IMG/VR virus record: IMGVR_UViG_3300025120_000180
Span: 1 to 38,697 of that record
Source of the DNA: a virus
Reading direction: 5' to 3' (one strand)
DNA: 38,697 bases
Under the pieces are notes generated by a model. It saw only the letters and a list, made by a program, of their open reading frames with translations. It ran no database searches and was not told the DNA's origin. Positions 18,102 through 26,443 of the stretch are shown here, one piece after another; the stretch's first letter is position 1; every line of letters begins with the position of its first letter. Made by a program: the position numbers and the translations under genes.

Positions 18102-19790
18102 ATGACAGCAGCATTACAATTAGCGCAACAAGCTAACCCAACAGCACAGACTTTTGTTGTTGATGAGGCTTCGGTCTTAACTGGAATTGGAATATTTTTT
18201 GCGACAGTGAGCAGCACTTATCCAATTACTCTTGAACTAAGACCTACATCAGAAGGTGGGTTGCCGTCAAGTAAAAGATATATTCCAGGTACAAGAATTG
18301 TAGCAGGACCAGGAACAAGTAGCTCGATCACAGGAGCTACAACAAGTACAACTACATTTTATTCATCACCTCCTGAATTTAAATTTGAATTTGAAGAGCC
18401 AGTATATGTCCCAGCAAATACTCTAGTGTCTTTTGTTCTTTACACTTCTGCGCCAGCTGGTGAATACCAAGTCTATACAGCAAAGTCTCTTAAATACAAG
18501 TTTGGTAAACAGACTGCTATCTATACACAATCTACATCTACAGAACGAGGAGCTTTCTTTGGATCTTCTAATGGAACCTCATGGGAAGCAGATAATACAA
18601 AAGATGTGACGTTTAATGCATATAGAGCTCAGTTCTCTACTACAGCACATGGTAAGGCAGTATTAAATGCAGATAATCCTCCTTATAAAAAATTATCTGA
18701 AACTATTAGTCAAGATGGTCTTGGTAAGTATAGCTTTGATCCTTTATTATTTGCTGCGGCTAGTACTAGTGTTAGAGTCAGGCATCCAGGACATGGTTTC
18801 CAATCTGGAGATAAAGTATCGCTTATATCGGATGGTGTCAATAGCTTTGCAACAGGTGGGACTGTTAACGGTGTCAAAGGTAGTAGTATATTAGGTACCA
18901 GAACTCTTACTGCAGCCGATCCATTTGGATATACATTTACAATGGATTCAGCAGCCGATTCATCTATTAGAGCTGGTGGTACTGGTCTTATGGCTAACGA
19001 AAATTATGTAATGAATGAACTGTTATTGTCATTGCCATATTCAACTCCTTCACAGACTAACATATCCACTAAAGCAGAGCTGACAACTTCAAAGGGGTTT
19101 GCTGGTAGTGAGACTGCATATCAAACAACATCAAATATTGCTGTTAAGCATGATGTATTAACAAGATTAAAAGATCCTCATTTGATAGCAACGGCTGCAA
19201 ACGAAACCCATAGGTTAAGTGGTAATCCTTCTTCAAAATTTACTGTTAGTATGTGGACAGATAATGCCAACGTCGCTCCTTATATTAATGTAGGAGCTTC
19301 TCATTTAACTACATTACAATGGTTAGTTGATTATCAGGATTCTGATTCATACGCTGGACCTGGCACAAGAAATGTTATTAGTACTGTTGACTATGTTGCA
19401 GAGACAAGTGCTAATGGAGGTACGACAGCTGGTAAACACATCTCGGTTCCATATCAGTTAGAAAACTCATCCACGTCTATCGTAGTTATGATGGATGTTA
19501 ATAGACCAGTAAATGCAGACTTTTCAGTTTGGTTTAGAACTGCTAATAGTGCAGATGAAACAACTGCTTTGGAAGATCAAACCTGGACAGAATTTAGCAA
19601 GACAGCTAAATTAAGTGGAGGTAAAACATATTCAGAAATATCTGCAAGCGACACTGATATAAAAGAGTACCAGTTTGATGTATATGCCTTGGATGCTTTT
19701 GATGAATATCAAATTAAGATTACAATGAACACACTTAGAGAATCATTTCCTCCAGTATTCACTAATATGAGAATTGTTGCTACATCATGA
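18102..19790 (+). CDS. Virion structural protein, carbohydrate-binding-like beta modules
   Basis: The first 170 residues (AQTFVVDEASVLTGIGIFFATV, TLELRPTSEGGLPSSKRYIPG, VYVPANTLVSFVLYTS) match a beta-sandwich pattern that in other myoviruses follows DUF4815 in one long polypeptide with an AQ(S/T)F entry motif. The rest of the 562 residues is beta-rich, with GHGFQSGDKVSLISDGVNSF (an SH3-like hapax motif) and a C-terminal sandwich ending EYQIKITMNTLRESFPPVFT. The ribosome site is weak and the start was chosen because an upstream ATG at 18088 reaches a stop after five codons. The end overlaps the next gene by four bases (ATGA). It is likely baseplate- or fibre-associated; no enzymatic motif was seen. 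Confidence 0.55.
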   Translation: MTAALQLAQQANPTAQTFVVDEASVLTGIGIFFATVSSTYPITLELRPTSEGGLPSSKRYIPGTRIVAGPGTSSSITGATTSTTTFYSSPPEFKFEFEEPVYVPANTLVSFVLYTSAPAGEYQVYTAKSLKYKFGKQTAIYTQSTSTERGAFFGSSNGTSWEADNTKDVTFNAYRAQFSTTAHGKAVLNADNPPYKKLSETISQDGLGKYSFDPLLFAAASTSVRVRHPGHGFQSGDKVSLISDGVNSFATGGTVNGVKGSSILGTRTLTAADPFGYTFTMDSAADSSIRAGGTGLMANENYVMNELLLSLPYSTPSQTNISTKAELTTSKGFAGSETAYQTTSNIAVKHDVLTRLKDPHLIATAANETHRLSGNPSSKFTVSMWTDNANVAPYINVGASHLTTLQWLVDYQDSDSYAGPGTRNVISTVDYVAETSANGGTTAGKHISVPYQLENSSTSIVVMMDVNRPVNADFSVWFRTANSADETTALEDQTWTEFSKTAKLSGGKTYSEISASDTDIKEYQFDVYALDAFDEYQIKITMNTLRESFPPVFTNMRIVATS

Positions 19791-20005
19791 TAAGAAAATT
19801 AATGCCTGTTCAAGATCATCCAGATCTTGCGAGAGATACAACAACTGGCATGATAGTTAATATAAATAAGGACAAGCATAGACAGCATATTGATATGATT
19901 GAACGAATAGTAAAAGATAAACAAGAGATAACTGATTTAAAATCTCAAGTTCAGAATATGGAAAAGATGTTGCACAAATTATTAGAGAACGGTTCAAATG
20001 GCTAA
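19787..20005 (+). CDS. Small coiled-coil protein next to fibre gene
   Basis: A 72-residue protein with N-terminal PVQDHPDLARDTTTGMIVN and a heptad-like charged helix (IERIVKDKQEITDLKSQVQNMEKMLHKLL). Small proteins with this layout (HPDL-x-RD-x-x-TG-x-I-x-N followed by a coiled coil) recur beside structural genes in marine T4-like phages. No function is known to me. The ATG overlaps the previous stop (ATGA) and the end overlaps the fibre gene by eight bases, which points to a co-translated structural or assembly partner, for example a fibre connector or chaperone. An exact TATAAATA occurs inside it at 19861-19868. Confidence 0.7.
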   Translation: MIRKLMPVQDHPDLARDTTTGMIVNINKDKHRQHIDMIERIVKDKQEITDLKSQVQNMEKMLHKLLENGSNG

Positions 20006-22127
20006 TTCAAAGATACCCGATTTAAATTTATCAGATACTCTTAATGCTAGCAGATTAAAATTTAATCAGCTACTCGATTCAATAGGTAATCTGTCATCAT
20101 TAACCACTACTTCTAAAGAAGTAACTGGAGCGATCAAAGAACTAGATGCTGAATTAGGAACCATATCAGCTGGTGCAATGGGTACAACAGCAAGTACAGT
20201 TAGTACCGCTATTGCTGAAATTGATACTCGTTTAGATTCTATTAATGCTACTTACAATAATGATAACCTAATTTTAAATAATCTAACTGTCAATGGCATT
20301 GCCAATCTAGATTCTACTAACTTGGTAGGTCAACTCGATGTTACTGGAACCATTACAGCTCAAAACTTTACTGTAAGCGGTGCCTTCACAACCACAGGTG
20401 CCACTAGAAACGTTGCTTCTTTTCAAGTTGTAAATGATGGAGTTGCTATTACTAATACTAACAGAGCTGGTCTTGCAGTAGACAGACCATCTGGAGACAG
20501 TGCTGTAGTACAATGGAATGAACTAGGAGACTTTTGGGAGATAGGTACTAACCAGACTGATGGTGGGTCCTCATCTGACTTGAAGCGGATTGCTAGACAG
20601 AATGATAGTGCAGTATTCTCAAATCTAATGCAAAGTGGCACTGGTGCTACTAGAATACCAGCCGGTACAACAGCACAAAGACCTTCGGCCGAACAGGGTC
20701 AGATACGTTATAATACTACAAATTCTTCATTCGAAGGATATAGTGGAGCTGCTTGGTCAGGTCTAGGTGGACTTATTGATGTTGACGGTGACACTAAAAT
20801 TATAGCAGAAAGATCTGCAAGTAATGATAGTGATACATTAACCTTCTTCACCGCTGGTGTAGAACGTCTCAGAATGAATGATAGTGGATCAACCTTTGCT
20901 ACCAATATTAGTGGTACAACTGCTTCATTCTCTGGTAACCTTGGTGGTACAACTGCTTCATTCTCTGGTAACATTACAATGACAGGTAGTGCCACAGTAG
21001 ATGGCAGAGACTTAGCGACTGATGGTACAAAGTTAGATGGTATAGAATCAAGTGCAACTGCTGATCAAACAGGCGCGCAAATAAAATCTGCCTATGAAGG
21101 TGAAGCCGATACAAATGCTTTTACAGACACTCTTCTTACAAAACTTAATGGTATTGCGACTAGTGCTAATAACTTCACGTTGCCTACAGCGGCGGCTGGC
21201 ACTAAAGGTGGTGTAAAAGTTGGTAGTGGATTAAGTATTAGTAGTGAAGTTCTTAGTCACACAGATACTTCTTCACAAGCATCTTCCAATAATAGTGGTA
21301 GAACATACATCCAAGATATCACACTTGATACTTATGGTCACGTTACTGGCATTGCCACAGCAACTGAAACAGTTGTTGATACTAATACGAATACAGAGTA
21401 TACAGGGGGTACAAATATTAGTCTCAGCGGTACTACCTTTAACTTAGATGCTAGTCTTTCTGGTATTTCTACTATTTCTAGTACGGGCGATCTTACCTTG
21501 AAACCCACTGGTGATGATATTTTTATGCAAGGTACAACAGCTACTGAGCAAATTAAATTTAATTTGTCTGATGGAGACCAAACTATTGAGTCTTCAGACG
21601 AACTTTATGTTGTTGGTCAAGATCTTATAATGGCCTCTATAACTGGTCACCTAGCTCTTAGTCCAGCTAGTGGCAGAATTAGATTTTATGACAATGAAGG
21701 AAATGCCAACAGGCTTGGGACTCATAAGGCAAGTATTGATGTATCCTCTGATGTAACTGGTGACTTAGTTATCTTTACTGGGACTGATGGTGCTCATTCG
21801 GGAACAAAATGTGCCACATTCGCTGGCGATGACCTAACAGTTGAGGGTGATGTAAATTCAATATCTGATATCCGCACAAAAGAAAACATTGTAACAGTTG
21901 AGGGTGGCTTAGATCTAGTATCACAACTACGTGGTGTATGGTATAATAAGATTGACCATGACGATCGCAAAGTTGGTGTGATTGCTCAAGAAGTAGAAGA
22001 AGTTCTTCCAGAAGTTGTTAACACTGATGGAGATGGTATGAAGTCTGTTGACTACGGTAAAATGGTCGGTGTTCTCATTGAAGCCATTAAAGAATTGAAA
22101 CAAGAAATAGAAGAATTAAAGGGTTAA
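19998..22127 (+). CDS. Tail fibre protein with C-terminal S74 intramolecular chaperone
   Basis: This 709-residue protein is mostly Ser/Thr/Gly-rich fibre sequence, including SGTTASFSG-type repeats and a GTDG/FTG beta region. The N-terminal 90 residues contain LKFNQLLDSIGNL and a predicted helical region. Residues about 615-709 are a Peptidase_S74 (endosialidase-type) chaperone domain: SISDIRTKENI with Ser623 and Lys628 of the autocleavage dyad, then GVIAQEVEEVLPEVV and the long helix LIEAIKELKQEIEELKG. In this family the chaperone trimerises the fibre and is then released by cleavage before the Ser, here leaving 622 residues. It is a good candidate for a receptor-binding or distal fibre. It overlaps the previous gene. 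Confidence 0.85.
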   Translation: MANSKIPDLNLSDTLNASRLKFNQLLDSIGNLSSLTTTSKEVTGAIKELDAELGTISAGAMGTTASTVSTAIAEIDTRLDSINATYNNDNLILNNLTVNGIANLDSTNLVGQLDVTGTITAQNFTVSGAFTTTGATRNVASFQVVNDGVAITNTNRAGLAVDRPSGDSAVVQWNELGDFWEIGTNQTDGGSSSDLKRIARQNDSAVFSNLMQSGTGATRIPAGTTAQRPSAEQGQIRYNTTNSSFEGYSGAAWSGLGGLIDVDGDTKIIAERSASNDSDTLTFFTAGVERLRMNDSGSTFATNISGTTASFSGNLGGTTASFSGNITMTGSATVDGRDLATDGTKLDGIESSATADQTGAQIKSAYEGEADTNAFTDTLLTKLNGIATSANNFTLPTAAAGTKGGVKVGSGLSISSEVLSHTDTSSQASSNNSGRTYIQDITLDTYGHVTGIATATETVVDTNTNTEYTGGTNISLSGTTFNLDASLSGISTISSTGDLTLKPTGDDIFMQGTTATEQIKFNLSDGDQTIESSDELYVVGQDLIMASITGHLALSPASGRIRFYDNEGNANRLGTHKASIDVSSDVTGDLVIFTGTDGAHSGTKCATFAGDDLTVEGDVNSISDIRTKENIVTVEGGLDLVSQLRGVWYNKIDHDDRKVGVIAQEVEEVLPEVVNTDGDGMKSVDYGKMVGVLIEAIKELKQEIEELKG
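20911..20972 (+). repeat. Two-copy tandem repeat, 33-base period, in the S74 fibre
   Basis: The 29-base unit starting GTGGTACAACTGC occurs at 20911-20939 and 20944-20972 with no mismatch that I can see. It encodes GTTASFSGN twice (11-codon period). Confidence 0.9.
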
Positions 22128-22131
22128 ACCT

Positions 22132-22824
22132 ATGGCATTTTTAAGCAACGGAGTCAACATACAACAGGGTCTCAGCGGCAGTGGCTGGGCAGGTTATAGT
22201 TCAGCCCCAGCTGGCACGATTAATTATATTTCAGGTAATTACTATTATCATAATACCACACAACATGCTGGTGGATCTGCTGTTGGAGGATATGCTATCC
22301 CTCTAGGAGTTCGAAAGGTAACATTAACAGTTCATAATTGGAACCTAAATACAGGTTCAATGGATCCGTGGGAAGTTGGCTTGATGATAACAACTGGGTC
22401 GAGTACCCAAACTAGTGGTTATTATGGTCAGCATCAGTTGCATGATGGTAATGCCAACACTGCAAATAATGCCACCCCGCCAGCATCACACGTAAAATAT
22501 ACTTCTTCTACTGCCATTAGAGTACCTTGGGGTCAGGCTGGTTTTGCTACAAATTTGACCATGGAATGTAGAAGAATGACCGCGTGGACTGGAATTGCAC
22601 CAAATCTGGCAACAGAAACAGCAAACGCAAGGTGGAATATAAATTACTGGGGTACCACGGGAGCCGCAGGTAATGCTGCAGGTACCAATGTTTATATGTT
22701 CGAGGGTCATTTTGTTCAAACAGCATTGAGTGGTGGATCCATTCGTGGGTTTCAACTTAAAACACCCAATAGTGTCAACACTACATTTACTTTTGACAGT
22801 CTTTCTGTTCATTGGGATTTTTAA
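22132..22824 (+). CDS. Glycine-rich protein of unknown function, possible fibre tip or adhesin
   Basis: I do not recognise this 230-residue protein. It is Gly/Asn/Ser/Thr/Trp/Tyr-rich and low in Lys and Glu, with a beta-sandwich-like alternation (VRKVTLTVHNWNLNTG, WEVGLMITTGSSTQTSGYYG). It ends VNTTFTFDSLSVHWDF, a typical terminal beta strand. It has no signal peptide or membrane segment. It lies four bases after the S74 fibre gene and just upstream of the late box and the tetrad-repeat gene. That position is compatible with a receptor-binding tip or decoration protein, but this is inference from context. Confidence 0.6.
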   Translation: MAFLSNGVNIQQGLSGSGWAGYSSAPAGTINYISGNYYYHNTTQHAGGSAVGGYAIPLGVRKVTLTVHNWNLNTGSMDPWEVGLMITTGSSTQTSGYYGQHQLHDGNANTANNATPPASHVKYTSSTAIRVPWGQAGFATNLTMECRRMTAWTGIAPNLATETANARWNINYWGTTGAAGNAAGTNVYMFEGHFVQTALSGGSIRGFQLKTPNSVNTTFTFDSLSVHWDF

Positions 22825-22828
22825 ACCA

Positions 22829-22836
22829 TATAAATA
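22829..22836 (+). promoter_or_regulatory. T4-type late promoter box TATAAATA before the tetrad-repeat gene
   Basis: An exact late consensus lies in the 50-base intergenic gap, 39 bases upstream of the ATG at 22875. It would start a transcript covering the adhesin and the downstream glycosyltransferase/oxygenase cassette. Confidence 0.62.
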
Positions 22837-22874
22837 CAGTTGAATTATTATTAATATTGGGTACAATGTAACAT

Positions 22875-25800
22875 ATGGCAACTCCGTTAAAAATAAAAGA
22901 CAATGATGGAAACATCCAGGAACTAACTTCGGCTGATGAAAACTATGTTTCATTCCAAATTGGGTTACATTTATCTGTAGGAGATTCTGCAGAAGTTGGT
23001 TCTCTTAATAGAATTACTCAAGGTACAAATATTGGTGCGTTTAGTAATACGTTTTTTAATGAGGCTGTTGGAACACATCCATCCACTGCAATTTCTACTG
23101 GTACAACAACTACAACTCTCTATCAAACTACAGGAACCGCTGCAGAGACTGATTCTGATACGTTCTCACCACTCATGTGGACAGACTCTGCATCAACAAC
23201 CGGCTTTCAACAAATGCCAACAGCTAATTTAAACACAGCTGTTGATAGCTATCTCACAAAAATATTTACAAATGAATATCCAGGTTCCTATAGGTTAGCT
23301 GTAAGTGCACCAAGTAGTGATTGGACTGCCCAACAGAATGCGTTTACTGATACAAGAACAGATGGAACTTCTATAGTATCAAAGCTCTGGAAGAGAACTG
23401 GTGGGACAGAACCTACAGCAGCAGTACCAATATATGTGTCGGATAGTGCCGATGGTGGTGGCATTAAACTTACAGGAATGACTGAACGTAAGATCAAATT
23501 CTCATTTGGCCAAAGAGCCAAGACTAGAATAATGGCATCTGGTATTGGTACTCATCAGTTACGTTCGGCTACCGATGGAGCTCCTACAGCTACAGGAACA
23601 TGGGTTGCTAGAGGAACAGCAACTGATACTAAGCAACAGACAGCCCAACAAAATTTTACTCGAGACAGTACAAGTAACTTTCAACAAAACTATACTCGGT
23701 TATATACAAGTAATTACGCTACAAATTATACTAAGATTTATCAAATTACATATCAAAATCAGTATACTTCTAATTACACAAAATCATATACTCAAGCATA
23801 TCAAAATGAATTCTCGCTAACTAATTACACAGCGTCATATGCAACGACTTTTACAGCACCATATCAAAAAGAATTTGATGCTGGATATGAATCTGCCCAG
23901 TATCTATTAACTTTTGCTGGTACATATGATCCAAATTATATTAGAAACTTTGTGGGTAATTTTGCTTCTGGTTTTGCAGGAACTGCGTTCAATACTGGAT
24001 TTGCTGGATCTGCATACCAAGGTACATACACTGGTAATTACGTTCCTAATTATTTAAGGAACTTTGCAAACACATTTCAAGGGGCGTTTGTTGGCCCGAC
24101 ATACAACCGGAACTATACTCGGAACTACACCAGTAATTATGTCCGTAACTACACTGGTAATTTTGCTCGAGCCTTTAGCAGTAGTCCAGTAAACTATGTT
24201 GCAACTGATGTTAACACTGTATTTGTTGGAGTTGAGGCTGCGTTCGTGAATGCCGCAAGAGGATCGGGTCAGGGTGGTCCAGGTGCTAACTCACCAGTAG
24301 ATCTAAACCGCGGTATAGGTGGATATGTTAATGCGTCAGGTTCTACGGGTCAACCAGGTGGATCGGTCAATTATGTTGGTCTAATATATTACCGAGGCCG
24401 CGGAAGAAGTGCGTACTTTGCTGGCCATCATTTTTACTTAAATACATACACAGGACGGTTGGGACAGCCTGACTTTGGAAACTCAGATGCAGCTCATGGT
24501 ATAATGGCTTATTTACGTATGTATTTGGGTACAAAGCCATTCTCTGGCCAACAAGTCCAATACGGTGCAATTGCAATTGGTACACCATATTCCGGTGCGA
24601 CATATACGGGAGGATATCCTTTTCAATCGGTATGGTCATATGCTGCAACCATTGGTACTCTTATTCCTGGATGGTGGAGTGGACCCGCCGGCGGCACCAC
24701 CCCAGCAGCTGTGGGAATTGTAATAACTGCACCTTTTCAATCATCAACAACAGGTACTGTAGTTGGTGGTGCATATGTGGGCCCAACTTATCCTCCTTGG
24801 GGCACAAATGTCTTTACGTCTTTAATGTCCATGGGTGGAGGCCTTGCCAGTGAAGCAGGACCATTACACTCAGGTCCTCAAAATGGTATACCGCTTAGCG
24901 CGATGAGTAATACCGGTACTGGCCGAGTCGATCTATTGGGTATATATGAAAATGCAGCTATTACCACCTTGCAGACCGCTCAAAATTACGTTTCTACCCA
25001 AACTCGATTTTATGTGGGTCCAGCGGCGGCAAGATACAACCTAAACTACAGCCCAACAGGGTCGATAAATCCTTATCGCAGCGATTGGTGGTATTTCAGA
25101 AGTTATACACATGCAGTAAACCTTGCCGTGCCTACAACCAGTTCGGATCAATATTACCAAAGGTGGAGTGGTGCAACATATGAAGCGCAAAACACTACCA
25201 CGAATGAGCCAGGCCAGACAACGCCCTATATTGGTACCGGTGATTACTTTGTCGGCAGTTATCAGGGCCCAGGTAGTGTCCAAGCCGGCAACCCTGGGGG
25301 TTGGCCAGGAGCAGGCAATGGATGGGCTGGAAGTTTATACACTGGGGGAGTTCCTCCTGGTGAAACACAGGCACAGACAATAGGAGGATATCTAGGGTTT
25401 CAATCTTTCAATGCGTCTAACGTAGGTATAGGCAATCGAGGTACACATACCTCGTGGCATGTTTTACAAGTTTATGCTCATGTTGACGAAAATATACAAC
25501 CAGGCAACTCTTGGGCTTACTATGCCGATCAATTGAATATGTGGGCAATGGAACGTAGCGCGTGGTGGGTTGGTGCACCGGCATTGCAGGAACATTTGCG
25601 ACCAGAATATTACATGGAATTAGGATCAGGGTACCCTGGCGGTGGGTCCGCGCATACAACCAACGATGGCCTTGGACGAGTAAGTGGTAGCTCCCTCACA
25701 GGTAACGCCATGCATGGCGGTGCATTGGCAAATACTGCTCATGGGTTCACAACACAAATCCGACCAGCAGCTATTATGTTAGGATTTTATGACGGATCCG

Positions 25801-26432
25801 GAGTTGGTGTTGATGGAGCCACATTTCAAGGTCCTGGAGGTAGTTATGTGCGAAACTATACCAGAAACGATACAGTAGATTTTGTCCGTAATGATACAGC
25901 ATCTTTTGTTACGGGATATGTTCCCAACTATGTAAGAAACTTTGATAATACCTTTGTGGGTGGATTTCAAGGGACTGCAATAGCTGAAGTATATCAACAA
26001 TCCGATTACGTTCCTAACTATATAAGAGCATATACTCCAAATTACATACGGAATTACACAAGAAATGTTGATACCGGATATCAAGGCGCGGGCATAGTTG
26101 AATATTATGATAAACAGAACTATACTGCTAACTATGTAAACACATACACTAGCAACTATGTAACAGCGTACACTGGAGCATACGATATAGCATACTTAGC
26201 TACTTACACAAGTAATTATGAAATAGTATATGATACATCATATCAAAACGAGTTTGTTGGAGATTACACAGCTGATTATGGCGCTGGTTATGAGAGGGTA
26301 TATACTAAAGAGTTTCAAGCACAATATCTAACCGACTATCTTGGAAACTATGAAGGCAATTTTGAAGGGTTGACGATACAATCGTCAAGTGAAACAAATG
26401 AGACGTATACGTTATACGTTCGAATATCTTAA
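22875..26432 (+). CDS. Large adhesin-like virion protein with aromatic tetrapeptide repeats
   Basis: A 1185-residue protein in four parts. Residues 1-255 (MATPLKIKDNDGNIQELTSA and onward) resemble virion-attachment modules of marine myovirus structural proteins. Residues about 260-440 form a repeat with Tyr or Phe at nearly every fourth position (YTRL-YTSN-YATN-YTKI; YNRN-YTRN-YTSN-YVRN). Residues about 440-988 are a Gly/Pro/Trp-rich, non-repetitive domain encoded by DNA more G/C-rich than its surroundings. Residues about 990-1172 return to the tetrad repeat (YVPN-YIRA-YTPN-YIRN) before a short Ser/Glu/Thr tail. Ten Asn-Tyr-Thr tripeptides lie in the repeats. I infer an adhesive fibre with the central domain as head and the repeats as stalk or glycosylated arms. 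The function is not established. Confidence 0.65.
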   Translation: MATPLKIKDNDGNIQELTSADENYVSFQIGLHLSVGDSAEVGSLNRITQGTNIGAFSNTFFNEAVGTHPSTAISTGTTTTTLYQTTGTAAETDSDTFSPLMWTDSASTTGFQQMPTANLNTAVDSYLTKIFTNEYPGSYRLAVSAPSSDWTAQQNAFTDTRTDGTSIVSKLWKRTGGTEPTAAVPIYVSDSADGGGIKLTGMTERKIKFSFGQRAKTRIMASGIGTHQLRSATDGAPTATGTWVARGTATDTKQQTAQQNFTRDSTSNFQQNYTRLYTSNYATNYTKIYQITYQNQYTSNYTKSYTQAYQNEFSLTNYTASYATTFTAPYQKEFDAGYESAQYLLTFAGTYDPNYIRNFVGNFASGFAGTAFNTGFAGSAYQGTYTGNYVPNYLRNFANTFQGAFVGPTYNRNYTRNYTSNYVRNYTGNFARAFSSSPVNYVATDVNTVFVGVEAAFVNAARGSGQGGPGANSPVDLNRGIGGYVNASGSTGQPGGSVNYVGLIYYRGRGRSAYFAGHHFYLNTYTGRLGQPDFGNSDAAHGIMAYLRMYLGTKPFSGQQVQYGAIAIGTPYSGATYTGGYPFQSVWSYAATIGTLIPGWWSGPAGGTTPAAVGIVITAPFQSSTTGTVVGGAYVGPTYPPWGTNVFTSLMSMGGGLASEAGPLHSGPQNGIPLSAMSNTGTGRVDLLGIYENAAITTLQTAQNYVSTQTRFYVGPAAARYNLNYSPTGSINPYRSDWWYFRSYTHAVNLAVPTTSSDQYYQRWSGATYEAQNTTTNEPGQTTPYIGTGDYFVGSYQGPGSVQAGNPGGWPGAGNGWAGSLYTGGVPPGETQAQTIGGYLGFQSFNASNVGIGNRGTHTSWHVLQVYAHVDENIQPGNSWAYYADQLNMWAMERSAWWVGAPALQEHLRPEYYMELGSGYPGGGSAHTTNDGLGRVSGSSLTGNAMHGGALANTAHGFTTQIRPAAIMLGFYDGSGVGVDGATFQGPGGSYVRNYTRNDTVDFVRNDTASFVTGYVPNYVRNFDNTFVGGFQGTAIAEVYQQSDYVPNYIRAYTPNYIRNYTRNVDTGYQGAGIVEYYDKQNYTANYVNTYTSNYVTAYTGAYDIAYLATYTSNYEIVYDTSYQNEFVGDYTADYGAGYERVYTKEFQAQYLTDYLGNYEGNFEGLTIQSSSETNETYTLYVRIS
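23653..24190 (+). repeat. N-terminal aromatic tetrapeptide repeat array (coding)
   Basis: Twelve-base periodic coding repeats give [YF]-x-x-x units, many ending in Asn, with a few one- or two-residue slips (for example AFNTG and FVGPT). Seven Asn-Tyr-Thr tripeptides occur here. Confidence 0.85.
25843..26390 (+). repeat. C-terminal aromatic tetrapeptide repeat array (coding)
   Basis: The same [YF]-x-x-x period as the first array, separated from it by about 1.65 kb. It includes YVRN, YTRN, FVRN, YVPN, YIRA, YTPN, YTSN and YQNE units and three Asn-Tyr-Thr tripeptides. The last third becomes more acidic (YTAD, YEGN). Confidence 0.85.
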
Positions 26433-26433
26433 C

Positions 26434-26437
26434 GGAG
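26434..26437 (+). promoter_or_regulatory. Ribosome binding site GGAG deciding the start at 26444
   Basis: GGAG is directly adjacent to a first ATG at 26438 (no spacing) but six bases before a second in-frame ATG at 26444. Normal spacing favours the second ATG, removing two residues from the longest reading. Confidence 0.65.
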
Positions 26438-26443
26438 ATGAAC

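Noticed and set aside
19861-19868. Exact TATAAATA inside the small coiled-coil gene
   Set aside because: Could drive the S74 fibre, but it is inside a coding region 130 bases from that start, unlike the junction boxes, and chance occurrences are expected.
22486-22953. 155-codon minus-strand frame spanning the gap before the tetrad-repeat gene
   Set aside because: Overlaps the ends of two plus-strand genes and the late promoter box, has no family resemblance, and all other genes are on the plus strand.
24367-25659. Several open frames of 60-93 codons in other frames or on the minus strand inside the adhesin head region
   Set aside because: The higher G/C content lowers stop-codon frequency in all frames; none has a ribosome site with sensible spacing or a recognisable product.
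26403-26412. ACGTATACGT palindrome at the end of the adhesin gene
   Set aside because: Only ten bases, inside coding sequence, followed by no T run; too short to call a terminator.
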